Part shown: piece by piece, positions 49,173 to 58,786 of the stretch | Position numbering within the stretch: the stretch's first letter is position 1 | Layout of the letters: the number at the start of each line of letters is the position of its first letter | Assembly: GCF_003935715.1 (NCBI RefSeq) | Contig: NZ_RHPP01000002.1 | Coordinates: forward strand, 1 to 64,000 | Length of the DNA stretch: 64,000 bases | Source: Stenotrophomonas sp. 278 | Lineage (GTDB): Bacteria; Pseudomonadota; Gammaproteobacteria; Xanthomonadales; Xanthomonadaceae | Reading direction: 5' to 3' | Notes under the pieces: model-generated | What the model was told of the DNA's origin: nothing | What the model saw: the letters and a program-made list of their open reading frames with translations, nothing else | Database searches by the model: none | Made by a program: the position numbers and the translations under genes

Positions 49173-51731
49173 ATGACCCACACAGACTCGACACGCCGTA
49201 GCGGGGTTTTGATTGTCGCCCTGCTGCTGGCGCTGGCCGCCTGCAAGGGCGAAGACAAGGCCGCCGTGCCGGCAGCGACGCAGGCCGATGCCAACCCCTG
49301 GCCGCAGGTGACCTGGCCGCTGGCCGAAGATGCCGCGATGGAAAAGCGCATTACCGACCTGATGGCGACCATGACCGTCGAGGAGAAGGTGGGTCAGCTG
49401 GTCCAGGGCGACATCGCCAGCATCACCCCGGACGATCTGCGCAGGTACCGGTTGGGCTCCATCCTGGCCGGCGGCAACTCCGACCCGGGTGGGCGGTACG
49501 ATGCGTCGCCGGCCGAATGGCTGGCCCTGGCCGATGCCTTCTACGCCGCCTCGATGGATACCTCGCAGGGTGGCAAGGCCATTCCGGTGCTGTTCGGCAT
49601 CGACGCCGTGCATGGGCAGAGCAACATCGTCGGGGCCACCCTGTTCCCGCACAACATCGGCTTGGGCGCGGCGCGCAATCCAGAGCTGCTGCACCGGATC
49701 GGTGAGATCACCGCGCTGGAAACCCGTGCCACCGGCATGGAGTGGACCTTCGCCCCGACCGTGGCGGTTCCGCAGGACGATCGCTGGGGCCGCACGTATG
49801 AAGGCTATTCCGAGTCCCCGGACATCGTGGCCAGCTATTCCGGCCGGATGGTCGAAGGCCTGCAGGGCAAGGTCGGTTCGCCCGAGTTCCTGGATGGCCG
49901 GCATGTGATTGCCTCGGTCAAGCATTTCCTCGGTGACGGCGGTACCACCGACGGCAAGGACCAGGGCGACACGAAGATCAGCGAAGCCGAGCTGGTGCGC
50001 ATCCATAACGCCGGCTATCCGCCGGCGATTGAAGCCGGTGCACAGACCGCGATGGCCTCGTTCAACAGCGTCAATGGCGAGAAGATGCACGGGCACAAGC
50101 CATATCTCATCGACGCACTGAAGGGGCGGATGAACTTCGGCGGCTTCGTGGTCGGCGACTGGAACGGCCACGGCCAGGTGAAAGGCTGCACCACCACCGA
50201 CTGCCCGGCCACGATCAACGCCGGCCTGGACATGGCAATGGCGTCGGACAGCTGGAAGGGGTTCTACGAAACCACATTGGCGGCCGTGAAAGACGGCACC
50301 ATCAGCCAGGAACGGCTGGACGAAGCGGTGCGGAGGATCCTGCGGGTGAAGATGCGCCTGGGCTTGTTCGAAGCCGGCAAGCCTTCCACGCGTGCGGTTG
50401 GCGGTCAATTCGCGCTGATCGGTGCGCCGGAGCATCGCGCCGTGGCGCGGCAGGCGGTGCGTGAGTCGCTGGTGCTGCTGAAGAACCAGGGCGGGGTGCT
50501 GCCGCTGGCACCGAAGCAACGCATCCTGGTGGCCGGCGATGGGGCCAATGATGTGGGCAAGCAGGCAGGCGGCTGGACCCTGAACTGGCAGGGCACCGGT
50601 ACGACCCGCAAGGACTTCCCGAACGCCGACACGATCTACGAAGGCATCGCGCAACAGGTCAAAGCCGCAGGCGGTGAGGCGGTGCTGGCGGTTGACGGCA
50701 AATACACGACCAAGCCGAATGTGGCGGTGGTGGTGTTCGGCGAGAACCCGTATGCCGAGTTCCAGGGCGACCTGCCAACCCTGGCCTACAAGCAGGGCGA
50801 TGATTCGGATCTGGAACTGCTCAAGCGCTTGAAGGCGGACGGCATTCCGGTGGTGGCGGTGTTCCTGAGTGGCCGCCCGCTGTGGGTGAACCGCGAGATC
50901 AACGCGGCTGATGCCTTCGTTGCGGCCTGGCTGCCGGGCTCGGAAGGGGCGGGCATTGCCGATGTGTTGTTGCGCAAGCCGGATGGCAGCGTGCAGCACG
51001 ATTTCAAGGGCAAGCTGAGCTTCAGCTGGCCGCGCACCGCGACGCAGTACGCCAACAATGTCGGGCAGAAAGACTACAACCCGCAGTTCGCGTTCGGCTA
51101 CGGCCTGACCTACGCGGACAAGGGTGACCTGGCGGCACTGCCGGAGGAATCGGGCGTGACCGGCAATGAAGGTGCGGTGGGCGTGTATTTTGCGCGGGGC
51201 GACGCCGGTTCCGGCATCGCACTTCGACTGGAGAACCAGGCCGGGCAGGGCGTCACCGTCACCAAGGTGCCGGAATCCCTCGACGGCGATCTGTTGAAGG
51301 TCACGGGCGTCGACCACCTCGCACAGGAGGACGGACGCCGCCTGGCATGGTCGGGCAAGGGCGAGGCCACCGTTGCACTGCAATCGCACACGGCGCTGGA
51401 CGTGCAGCGCGAAAGCAACGGCGACCTGATGCTGCTGACCACGCTGCGTGTTGACGCCGCCCCCAAGGACAAGGCGTGGCTGGCGGTCGGCTGCGGCACC
51501 GGCTGCTCGGCCCGTGTTGACATCGGGCCGACGCTGGCGGAGCTGCCGGTGGGTCAATGGAAGCAGGTCGGCGTTCCGCTGAAATGCCTCACCACTGCCG
51601 GTGCCGATGTCAGCAAGCTGGACCGGCCCTGGTCACTGGGAACTTCCGGAGCAATGACGGTTTCCGTGTCGCGCGTGGCCCTGGGTGCCTTGAACGAAGC
51701 GGAAGTCACGGTCGCATGCCCGGGCAAGTGA
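49173..51731 (+). CDS. GH3 exo-glycosidase lipoprotein (ExoP type)
   Basis: This 852-aa protein starts at the ATG at 49173, which has AAGG 9 bases upstream; the ATG at 49164 is too close to that site. The signal ends in the lipobox LALAAC (Cys near 24). The GH3 barrel shows MTVEEKVGQLVQGDI, FGIDAVHGQSN, FAPTVAVPQDDRWGRTYEG, VKHFLGDGGTTDGKDQGD and the nucleophile Asp in VVGDWNGHGQV. The second GH3 domain (AVARQAVRESLVLLKNQGG) is followed by a C-terminal jelly-roll (about residues 690-852) as in ExoP beta-glucan/xylan exohydrolases. It would remove terminal xylose or glucose in the periplasm. It converges with the second LacI gene, 14 bases apart. Confidence 0.92.
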   Translation: MTHTDSTRRSGVLIVALLLALAACKGEDKAAVPAATQADANPWPQVTWPLAEDAAMEKRITDLMATMTVEEKVGQLVQGDIASITPDDLRRYRLGSILAGGNSDPGGRYDASPAEWLALADAFYAASMDTSQGGKAIPVLFGIDAVHGQSNIVGATLFPHNIGLGAARNPELLHRIGEITALETRATGMEWTFAPTVAVPQDDRWGRTYEGYSESPDIVASYSGRMVEGLQGKVGSPEFLDGRHVIASVKHFLGDGGTTDGKDQGDTKISEAELVRIHNAGYPPAIEAGAQTAMASFNSVNGEKMHGHKPYLIDALKGRMNFGGFVVGDWNGHGQVKGCTTTDCPATINAGLDMAMASDSWKGFYETTLAAVKDGTISQERLDEAVRRILRVKMRLGLFEAGKPSTRAVGGQFALIGAPEHRAVARQAVRESLVLLKNQGGVLPLAPKQRILVAGDGANDVGKQAGGWTLNWQGTGTTRKDFPNADTIYEGIAQQVKAAGGEAVLAVDGKYTTKPNVAVVVFGENPYAEFQGDLPTLAYKQGDDSDLELLKRLKADGIPVVAVFLSGRPLWVNREINAADAFVAAWLPGSEGAGIADVLLRKPDGSVQHDFKGKLSFSWPRTATQYANNVGQKDYNPQFAFGYGLTYADKGDLAALPEESGVTGNEGAVGVYFARGDAGSGIALRLENQAGQGVTVTKVPESLDGDLLKVTGVDHLAQEDGRRLAWSGKGEATVALQSHTALDVQRESNGDLMLLTTLRVDAAPKDKAWLAVGCGTGCSARVDIGPTLAELPVGQWKQVGVPLKCLTTAGADVSKLDRPWSLGTSGAMTVSVSRVALGALNEAEVTVACPGK

Positions 51732-51745
51732 CCATGCCCGCGGCG

Positions 51746-52804
51746 CTATCGACGCTTCGGCGGCTTCGCAACCGAGTCCCGCACCACCAGACGGTGCGGG
51801 ACCAGGTGGTCGGTCAAGGCGAGGGGCGCTTCGCCCTTGTGGCGGATGCTGCGCAGCAGGAGCTCGAGCGCGGCATCGGCCATCGCGCCAATCGGCTGCT
51901 GCACGGTGGTCAGCTCCGGCCACACCGTGGTGGCGGCCGAGCTGTCATCGAAACCCACCACGGAGAGGTCACGCGGGACATCGAGACCGCGGCGGTGCGC
52001 GACCGAAATGACGGCCGCGGCCATGTCGTCATTGCTGGCGAACACGGCCGTGGGTGGGCTTGGGTGGGAAAGCAGCTTTTCTGCCGCGTCGAGGCCGGAA
52101 CGGTAGGTGTAGTCGCCGTGTTGCACCAGCCCGGATTCGACCTCCAGCCCGGCCTCATGCAACGCCGTCACAAACCCTTCGTAGCGCCGTGCGCTCGCGC
52201 TGAGATCGTGGCGCCCGCAGATGAACCCGATGCGGGTATGGCCGTGCTGGATGAGGTGTTCGGCCATTTCCCTGCCGGCGTGGAAATCGTCGATGCGGAC
52301 GCAGGAGATACCGTCGCCCAGCCGGCCCGAGGCAATCGCGATGACTGGAATGCCCGCCTTGACCAGCTCGCTCACCGCCGCCCGGGATTCGCACAGCGGC
52401 GGGGGCAGAATCACCCCGTCCACGCGGCCGGACAACGCGCGCGCGGCCTTGCGTTCCGCCGCCGGCTCCAGCGTGTCCCAGTAGTCGATGACCAGCTGGA
52501 TGGCGGCATTGGAGGCAACCCGCAGCAGGCCGACCAGCAGCTCGCGCAGGTAGGCACCGCTGGGATTGGTGTAGATCAGTGCAACGCGGATGTGCTGGGC
52601 AGCGGCCAGGGTACTGGCGGCCAGATTCGGTGTGTAGCCCAGCTCCCGCACCGCATCCATCACCCGTTCGCGCGTGGTGTCGCGTACCTTGCCCTGGTTG
52701 ATCACCCGCGACACGGTCATCGGCGACACGCCGGCCCGTGCTGCCACCTCGTCGATCGTCACGCCGCTGGTTTTGCGGCGGACCGATTTCTTCGGCTTGT
52801 CCAA
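51746..52804 (-). CDS. LacI-family transcriptional regulator, second paralogue
   Basis: This 352-aa protein is closely similar to the LacI protein at 38303. I choose a TTG start at 52804 (MDKPKKSVRRK), with GAAGGG 8 bases upstream; it aligns with the paralogue's N-terminus. The longer frame to 52915 would overlap the divergent GH67 gene. The HTH reads VTIDEVAARAGVSPMTVSRVINQ. The effector domain shows RVALIYTNPSGAYLRELLVG and VFASNDDMAAAVISVAHRRG. It diverges from GH67 with only 53 bases between starts and converges with the GH3 gene. It may control the GH67-esterase-GH43-GH3-MFS operon; no xyl-box is seen in that gap. Confidence 0.87.
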   Translation of the reverse strand: MDKPKKSVRRKTSGVTIDEVAARAGVSPMTVSRVINQGKVRDTTRERVMDAVRELGYTPNLAASTLAAAQHIRVALIYTNPSGAYLRELLVGLLRVASNAAIQLVIDYWDTLEPAAERKAARALSGRVDGVILPPPLCESRAAVSELVKAGIPVIAIASGRLGDGISCVRIDDFHAGREMAEHLIQHGHTRIGFICGRHDLSASARRYEGFVTALHEAGLEVESGLVQHGDYTYRSGLDAAEKLLSHPSPPTAVFASNDDMAAAVISVAHRRGLDVPRDLSVVGFDDSSAATTVWPELTTVQQPIGAMADAALELLLRSIRHKGEAPLALTDHLVPHRLVVRDSVAKPPKRR

Positions 52805-52857
52805 TACGCGTACCCTTCGATCTCTGTGACGCCGCCGCGCTGCAGCGAGGGCGGATG

Positions 52858-55113
52858 ATGGCGCACCCTGCGCACGACCCCAGCTTACCCCGTTTGTCAG
52901 CCACGCGGCCTGCACGCGACCTTGTCACGCGGTGTCATCTGTTTCTGGTGATGTTCGCTGCATGGCTGGCATGTGCGGGCAGCGTGCGCGCGGAGGACGG
53001 TCATGCGTTGTGGATGCGGTACGTTCCGCTGGCACCCGCACTGGCCGCAGATCGCGGCACGCAGCTGCGGGAGATGGTTGCACCCGGTCACACACCCACG
53101 CAGCGCGTCGCGCGCGAGGAACTGGTGCGGGGCCTCACCGGCCTGCTGGGGCATGCCCCCACGCTGCGGGACACGGTCGCCGGTGACCAGACGCTGGTCA
53201 TCGGCACGCCGGAATCGTCGCCGCTGATCGCCCCGTTGCGCGACGAGCTGGCTTCGCTGGGTACCGAGGGCTACCTGATCAGGCGCGCGCAACAGGGTGG
53301 GCATCAGGTGACCCTGGTCGCCGCGCAGAAGGACATCGGCGTACTGTATGGCGTGTTCCATCTGCTGCGTCTGCTGCAGACGGGTGCGGCGCTGGAACAC
53401 CTGGAACTGCGCGAATCGCCCCGGGTGGCGCTGCGGGTACTCGATCACTGGGACAATCTGGATGGCCATGTCGAACGCGGCTACGCCGGGCGTTCGCTGT
53501 GGGACTGGCAGAGCCTGCCGGAGTGGCGCGACCCGCGCTACACCGACTATGCGCGGGCCAACGCCTCGATAGGCATCAACGGTGCCGTGCTGAACAACGT
53601 CAACGCCAGCGCCTGGAGCCTGGCACCGGACTATCTGCTCAAGGCGGCCGCGATCGCGGACACGCTGCGGCCCTACGGCATCCGCGTGTACCTGAGCGCG
53701 CGCTTCAGCGCCCCGATCGAGCTGGGTGGGCTTCCTACCGCCGACCCGCTTGATCCCGAAGTGCAGCGCTGGTGGCGCAGCAAGGTGGACGAGATCTATT
53801 CGCGCATACCGGATTTCGGCGGATTTCTGGTCAAGGCGAACTCCGAAGGGCAACCGGGACCGCAGGACTACGGTCGGTCCCATGCAGAAGGGGCGAACCT
53901 GCTGGCGGACGCGCTGGCAGCGCATGGTGGCGTGGTGATGTGGCGTGCGTTCGTCTACGCGCATGACGTTCCTGCGGACCGTACCACCCAGGCCTACACC
54001 GAGTTCAAAGGTCTCGACGGAAAGTTCCGCTCCAACGTGATCGTGCAGGTGAAGAATGGACCGCTGGATTTCCAGCCCCGGGAGCCGTTCCATCCGCTGT
54101 TCGGTGCAATGCCGCGAACGCCATTGATGATGGAGTTCCAGATCACCAAGGAGTATCTCGGTTTCGCCACGCACCTGGTGTATCTGGGGCCCTTGTACGA
54201 GGAGGTACTGCGCTCGGACACCCACGCGCGCGGTGAGGGCTCCACCGTGGCACGGGTGATCGACGGCACGCTGGAGGGTCATGCGCTGACCGGCATGGCC
54301 GGCGTGGCCAATATCGGCAACGACAGAACGTGGACCGGCTCGCATTTCGACCAGGCCAACTGGTATGTGTTCGGTCGCCTGGCGTGGAATCCGCATCAAT
54401 CCGCCCGCGATATCGCCGTGGATTGGGCTGCGATGACCTTCTCGCCCGACCCGGCAGTGGTGCGGCCCATCGTCGACATGATGATGAACTCGCGCGAGGC
54501 AGCGGTGAACTACATGACCCCGCTGGGCCTGCATCACCTGATGGCACGCGGGCACCATTACGGCCCCGGCCCGTGGGTGGATGGCGGCCCGCGCGCGGAC
54601 TGGACTTCGGTGTACTACCACCGCGCCGATCGTGACGGCATCGGCTTCGACCGTACCCGGGGCGGCAGCAATGCAGTGGCGCAGTATGCGCCGACGGTGG
54701 CAGCGCGCTTTGGGGACATTGCCCAGGTACCGGAATCGCTGCTGCTGTGGTTCCACCACGTGCCGTGGGACCACCGCATGGCCTCTGGCCGCCCGCTATG
54801 GGATGAACTCGTCTCGCGCTACTCGCTGGGGGTGCGCCAAGTGCAGGCCATGCAGAAAACCTGGGCCACCCTCAACCCCGTAGAGCCGGGTCTTACCCGG
54901 CTGCCTTTCGCGATAGACCCCGAACGCCACGCCAACATCGCCGCCTTCCTGGATATCCAGCTCCGCGAAGCCCAATGGTGGCGCGACGCGAGCGTGTCGT
55001 ACTTCCAATCCATCAGCGGCAGACCACTCCCGGCGGGCGAAGCCGCACCCCCTTACCCCCTTTCGTACTACCAGTCGCTCCAGTTCCCCTCCGCACCAGG
55101 AGACGGACGATGA
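52858..55113 (+). CDS. GH67 alpha-glucuronidase, exported, with an in-frame REP near the 3' end
   Basis: This protein of about 751 aa starts at the second of two ATGs (52855/52858), with GAGGG 6 bases before 52858. A hydrophobic signal (FLVMFAAWLACAGSVRA) ends near residue 45. GH67 features are VALRVLDHWDNLDGHVERGY, IGINGAVLNNVNAS, IPDFGGFLVKANSEGQPGP (Glu/Asp region) and LMMEFQITKEYLGFATHLVY. GH67 enzymes remove 4-O-methylglucuronic acid from the end of xylo-oligosaccharides. Near residue 675 the frame crosses a REP hairpin and encodes VEPGLTRLP, extra relative to the family, before DPERHANIAAFLDIQ resumes. The next gene overlaps its stop as ATGA. Confidence 0.92.
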   Translation: MAHPAHDPSLPRLSATRPARDLVTRCHLFLVMFAAWLACAGSVRAEDGHALWMRYVPLAPALAADRGTQLREMVAPGHTPTQRVAREELVRGLTGLLGHAPTLRDTVAGDQTLVIGTPESSPLIAPLRDELASLGTEGYLIRRAQQGGHQVTLVAAQKDIGVLYGVFHLLRLLQTGAALEHLELRESPRVALRVLDHWDNLDGHVERGYAGRSLWDWQSLPEWRDPRYTDYARANASIGINGAVLNNVNASAWSLAPDYLLKAAAIADTLRPYGIRVYLSARFSAPIELGGLPTADPLDPEVQRWWRSKVDEIYSRIPDFGGFLVKANSEGQPGPQDYGRSHAEGANLLADALAAHGGVVMWRAFVYAHDVPADRTTQAYTEFKGLDGKFRSNVIVQVKNGPLDFQPREPFHPLFGAMPRTPLMMEFQITKEYLGFATHLVYLGPLYEEVLRSDTHARGEGSTVARVIDGTLEGHALTGMAGVANIGNDRTWTGSHFDQANWYVFGRLAWNPHQSARDIAVDWAAMTFSPDPAVVRPIVDMMMNSREAAVNYMTPLGLHHLMARGHHYGPGPWVDGGPRADWTSVYYHRADRDGIGFDRTRGGSNAVAQYAPTVAARFGDIAQVPESLLLWFHHVPWDHRMASGRPLWDELVSRYSLGVRQVQAMQKTWATLNPVEPGLTRLPFAIDPERHANIAAFLDIQLREAQWWRDASVSYFQSISGRPLPAGEAAPPYPLSYYQSLQFPSAPGDGR
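54880..54904 (+). repeat. GTAG REP element inside the GH67 gene
   Basis: GTAG followed by a perfect 8-bp stem AGCCGGGT/ACCCGGCT (54884-54891 and 54895-54902) with a CTT loop. The head matches the REPs at 5645 and 38208. It is translated in frame. Confidence 0.8.
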
Positions 55114-57095
55114 ACCGCCACGCCGCGTGGTTCACGCGAACGATCGTCGTCATCGCGGCCTGCTGGGCGTCACCCGGCAGCGCACAGGACTCCGTGACGC
55201 CTCTGCTGCACCCGCTGTTCCAGGATCACGCCGTCCTGCAACGCGACCAACCGATCACGGTATGGGGGCATGCCGCACCCGGTACGCCTGTAACGGTGAC
55301 ATTCGCCGCGCAGAACGTCACCACGCAGCCAGACGCCGACGGCCGTTGGCGCGCGACGCTGCGCCCGCTGGCTGCGGGTGGACCGTATCAGATGACCGTG
55401 CGGGCAGGGCGGCGTACCCAGACCCTGCAGGACCTGCAGATGGGCGATGTGTGGCTGTGCTCCGGGCAGTCCAACATGGAACTGCCGGTGTGGCGCGCGC
55501 TCAACGCAGACGGTGAGATCGCCGCTGCAGCACATCCGTCTATTCGTATGTTCATGGTCCCGAAGCATGCGGCCACCTCACCGCAGGAGCACTTCCACGA
55601 CGCGGCTGCCTGGGCACCGGTGACGCCAGAGACGGTGCGTGAATTCTCTGCGGCCTGCTACTACTTCGGACGCGAGCTGCAGAAGGCGGTCAGCGTGCCG
55701 ATGGGGTTGATCCAGGCGGCCTGGGGCGGCTCACGCATCGAAGCCTGGACCAGCGCCCAGGCCCTGCGTGCACAAGGCGGCCTGGGCCAGGCGCTGGACA
55801 TGCTCGCATTGCATGGCCGCGATCCGGCAGCAGCAAACCGTCGCTGGGGTGAGCACTGGCAGCAGTGGTGGACCGCGCGTCCAGACACCGCGGCCGGCGA
55901 CACGCCTTGGCAGCCCAATCCAGGCGATGCCACGTGGCTCCCGGTGCCGGCCACGCTCGGTGCATGGGAGCGCTGGGGCGTGCCTGCGCTGGCGGACTAC
56001 AACGGCATGGTCTGGTACCGCAGCCAGGTCACGCTGACCGCCGCGCAGGCAGCGCAGGGTGCCACGCTTGAGCTCGGTCCGGTTGATGAAACCGACATGA
56101 CCTGGGTGAACGGGGTCGGCGTGGGCAGCCAGTACGCGCCCGGCCAGGCACGTTCGTATCCACTGCCGCCCGGTTTGCTGAAAGCCGGCACCAATCACGT
56201 CGTGATCAACGTGCTGGACACCTGGGCCGACGGTGGACTGGCCGGCCCGGCGTCCGCGTACGCGATGCGTTTCGGCGATGGCACCCGCGTCGCGCTGGAC
56301 GCAAGGTGGCAGTATCGTGCCGCGCCCGGCCCGGATGCGCCTCCGTTGGCACCCTGGCATGCCGCCACCGGTCTGTCGACGCTTTACAACGGCATGATCT
56401 CCCCCCTCGGTCACATCGGACTGCGCGGTGTGGCGTGGTACCAGGGGGAATCCAACACCGGCGATGGCCGGGGTTATGCACCGCGATTACGCACCCTGCG
56501 TGACGACTGGCGCAGGCAGTTCGGCGCGCACACGCCGCTGCTGATCGTGCAGCTGGCCGGTTACGGCCAGCCGACGGTGGCTCCGGTGGAAAGCGGCTGG
56601 GCCGAGGTGCGCGACGCACAGCGTCGCGTGGCTGCGGAAGACCCGCAGAGCGGGCTTGCCGTTGCCATCGACATCGGCGACGCCTACGACATTCACCCGC
56701 CGAACAAGCAGGAGCTTGGCCGGCGCCTGGCGCGGCTGGCCCGGCACGTGGCGCACGGGGAAGCCGGATTGTCTCCGTCCGGCCCGACCGCACGCGGTGC
56801 GACACGTACTTCGTCCGGAGTGAGCGTGCACTTTGACGATGTCAGTGGCGCACTGGTCACGACTGGCGCGCGGCGACCCATCGGATTCGAGCTTTGCACC
56901 GCCGATGGCTCGCCGTGCACCTACGCCGAAGCCGAGCTCCACGGACACGATGTTGTTCTTCGTGGCCCGGCCGCACAGACCTCGACCCGCGTGCGCTACT
57001 GCTGGGCAGACGGCCCGGTCTGCACGCTGCGCGACCGCAGCGGTGCGCCGGCGGGGCCGTTCGAGCTGGTCATCGTCGAGGGCGCCATACGGTGA
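55110..57095 (+). CDS. Sialate O-acetylesterase-type carbohydrate acetylesterase
   Basis: This 661-aa protein starts at the ATG at 55110, overlapping the GH67 stop. The signal peptide (TIVVIAACWASPGSAQ) is clear. An N-terminal beta domain (HPLFQDHAVLQRDQPITVWG) leads to the SASA/SGNH hydrolase core: the catalytic Ser is in VWLCSGQSNMELPVW (near 115), with YYFGRELQKAVSVPMGLI. GVAWYQGESNTGDG (near 446) follows, and the His is in GDAYDIHPPNKQELG (near 527). A jelly-roll insert (about residues 290-400) lies between the blocks. In a xylan operon such enzymes remove acetyl groups from xylo-oligosaccharides, which fits its place between GH67 and GH43. Confidence 0.9.
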   Translation: MNRHAAWFTRTIVVIAACWASPGSAQDSVTPLLHPLFQDHAVLQRDQPITVWGHAAPGTPVTVTFAAQNVTTQPDADGRWRATLRPLAAGGPYQMTVRAGRRTQTLQDLQMGDVWLCSGQSNMELPVWRALNADGEIAAAAHPSIRMFMVPKHAATSPQEHFHDAAAWAPVTPETVREFSAACYYFGRELQKAVSVPMGLIQAAWGGSRIEAWTSAQALRAQGGLGQALDMLALHGRDPAAANRRWGEHWQQWWTARPDTAAGDTPWQPNPGDATWLPVPATLGAWERWGVPALADYNGMVWYRSQVTLTAAQAAQGATLELGPVDETDMTWVNGVGVGSQYAPGQARSYPLPPGLLKAGTNHVVINVLDTWADGGLAGPASAYAMRFGDGTRVALDARWQYRAAPGPDAPPLAPWHAATGLSTLYNGMISPLGHIGLRGVAWYQGESNTGDGRGYAPRLRTLRDDWRRQFGAHTPLLIVQLAGYGQPTVAPVESGWAEVRDAQRRVAAEDPQSGLAVAIDIGDAYDIHPPNKQELGRRLARLARHVAHGEAGLSPSGPTARGATRTSSGVSVHFDDVSGALVTTGARRPIGFELCTADGSPCTYAEAELHGHDVVLRGPAAQTSTRVRYCWADGPVCTLRDRSGAPAGPFELVIVEGAIR

Positions 57096-58786
57096 TGAAG
57101 CTACGCATCATGGTGCTCGTTCTGATCCTGGCCGCCATGGGGCTCGCGCGTGCGCCGCAACCGGTACTGCCGGTCTATTTCGACTGGTTTGAATACAGCG
57201 GCCACGATGTAGCCTTCGACGATGCTCTACCGGCCGGGCATTACCGCAACCCGGTGCTCGCCGGATTTCACGCCGACCCGAGCGTTGTCGCCGCCAACGG
57301 CCGCTTCTATCTGGTCAACTCCAGCTTTGCGTACTTTCCCGGCATTCCGGTGTTTGAAAGCACCGACCTGGTGCACTGGAACCAGATCGGCAATGTCATT
57401 GATCGCCCGGGCATGGTGGATTTTGACGGCCTGGGCGTGTCCCGTGGCATCTTCGCGCCGGCCATTTCGCATCACGACGGCCTGTTCTACGTGATCACCA
57501 CCGCCGTCGACAGCGGCGGCAACTTCATCGTCACCGCGCGCGATCCGGCCGGTCCATGGTCGGAGCCACATTGGCTGCCCAGCATCGGCGGCATTGATCC
57601 GTCGCTGTACTTCGATGAGGACGGCCGTGCCTACCTTGTGAACAATGACGCGCCAGACGGGAAGCCGCGTTACGAGGGGCACCGGGCCATCTGGATGCAG
57701 CAGATCGACCGGACCACGCTGCAGCCGGTCGGACCACGCAAGGTGCTGGTGGACGGGGGCGTGGACCCGGCGACCAAGCCGATCTGGATCGAAGGGCCCC
57801 ACCTCTACAAACGCGAAGGATGGTATTACCTGTCCGCCGCGGAAGGCGGCACGGGTCCGCAGCATTCGCAGGTAGTGCTGCGCAGCCGCAGCGTCTGGGG
57901 GCCCTATGTGCCGTTTGCGGGCAATCCGATCCTCACCCAGCGCGACCTCCCGGCAGACAGGCCCCTGCCCATCACCAACGCTGGCCATGCCGACCTGGTG
58001 GAAGGACCGGATGGCTCCTGGTGGGCGGTATTCCTGGCAAGCCGCAACTACCAGCAACGCCACTACAACACCGGCCGCGAGACCTACCTGCTGCCGGTGC
58101 AGTGGCAGGACGGCTGGCCGATCATCCTGCCCGCCGGGCAGACCATCCCGTATGTAGCGAAGGCACCGTCCTGGATGCAGGGCGGACTGTCGCAGGCACC
58201 GCGCACCGGCAATTTCGTGGAACGCGATGATTTCAACGGCTTGAAGCCGGGTGATGGATGGCTACAGGTACGGGTTCCCTCCAGGATGTGGATCGATTTG
58301 AGCAGCCGTCCCGGCAGTCTGGCCGTGCATCCGTTGCGAGACGATCTCAACACCCGGCGCAACCCGTCGTTCCTCGGCCGCCGCCAGCAGCATCTGCGCT
58401 TCGAAGCCAGTACCGAAATGACGCTCCCGTCGTCGGGCGTCGCGGCCGGACTGGCGGCCTACCAGAGCGAAGACTACTGGTACTTCTTTGGCGTTCGTCA
58501 GCTGGACGGGAATCGCATGGCCGTGTTCGCTGAAGGACGCGACGGCGGCGGAGTCACGAAGCCCCTGGCCAGCCGCGAACTGAAGGCAACCTCGTCTCTA
58601 CGCCTGAAGATCAGCGGCGACGAAGGCCGCTACGCCTTTGCGTTCGACAGCGACGATGGATGCGGTTGGCAGACGCTGAAGGGCGACGTCGACGGCACCG
58701 TTTTGAGTACGGATCGTGCAGGGGGCTTTGTCGGCACCCTGCTGGGACCATTCGCGCGCGACGAGCGCGCATCGAGGAGCAGATGA
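57095..58786 (+). CDS. GH43 beta-xylosidase/arabinofuranosidase, exported
   Basis: This 563-aa protein has its ATG at 57095 sharing one base with the esterase stop (TGATG). The N-terminus (LRIMVLVLILAAMGLARA) is a signal or anchor. The GH43 propeller shows PVLAGFHADPSVVAANGRFY (general base Asp near 61), FAPAISHHDGLFYVITT, GGIDPSLYFDEDGRAY (modulating Asp) and IWIEGPHLYKREGWYY (acid Glu). The C-terminal beta-sandwich (about residues 375-563; LRFEASTEMTLPSSG) is the GH43_C2-type domain of longer family members. It is likely to remove xylose or arabinose side units in the periplasm. The following GH3 start overlaps its stop region. Confidence 0.92.
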   Translation: MKLRIMVLVLILAAMGLARAPQPVLPVYFDWFEYSGHDVAFDDALPAGHYRNPVLAGFHADPSVVAANGRFYLVNSSFAYFPGIPVFESTDLVHWNQIGNVIDRPGMVDFDGLGVSRGIFAPAISHHDGLFYVITTAVDSGGNFIVTARDPAGPWSEPHWLPSIGGIDPSLYFDEDGRAYLVNNDAPDGKPRYEGHRAIWMQQIDRTTLQPVGPRKVLVDGGVDPATKPIWIEGPHLYKREGWYYLSAAEGGTGPQHSQVVLRSRSVWGPYVPFAGNPILTQRDLPADRPLPITNAGHADLVEGPDGSWWAVFLASRNYQQRHYNTGRETYLLPVQWQDGWPIILPAGQTIPYVAKAPSWMQGGLSQAPRTGNFVERDDFNGLKPGDGWLQVRVPSRMWIDLSSRPGSLAVHPLRDDLNTRRNPSFLGRRQQHLRFEASTEMTLPSSGVAAGLAAYQSEDYWYFFGVRQLDGNRMAVFAEGRDGGGVTKPLASRELKATSSLRLKISGDEGRYAFAFDSDDGCGWQTLKGDVDGTVLSTDRAGGFVGTLLGPFARDERASRSR

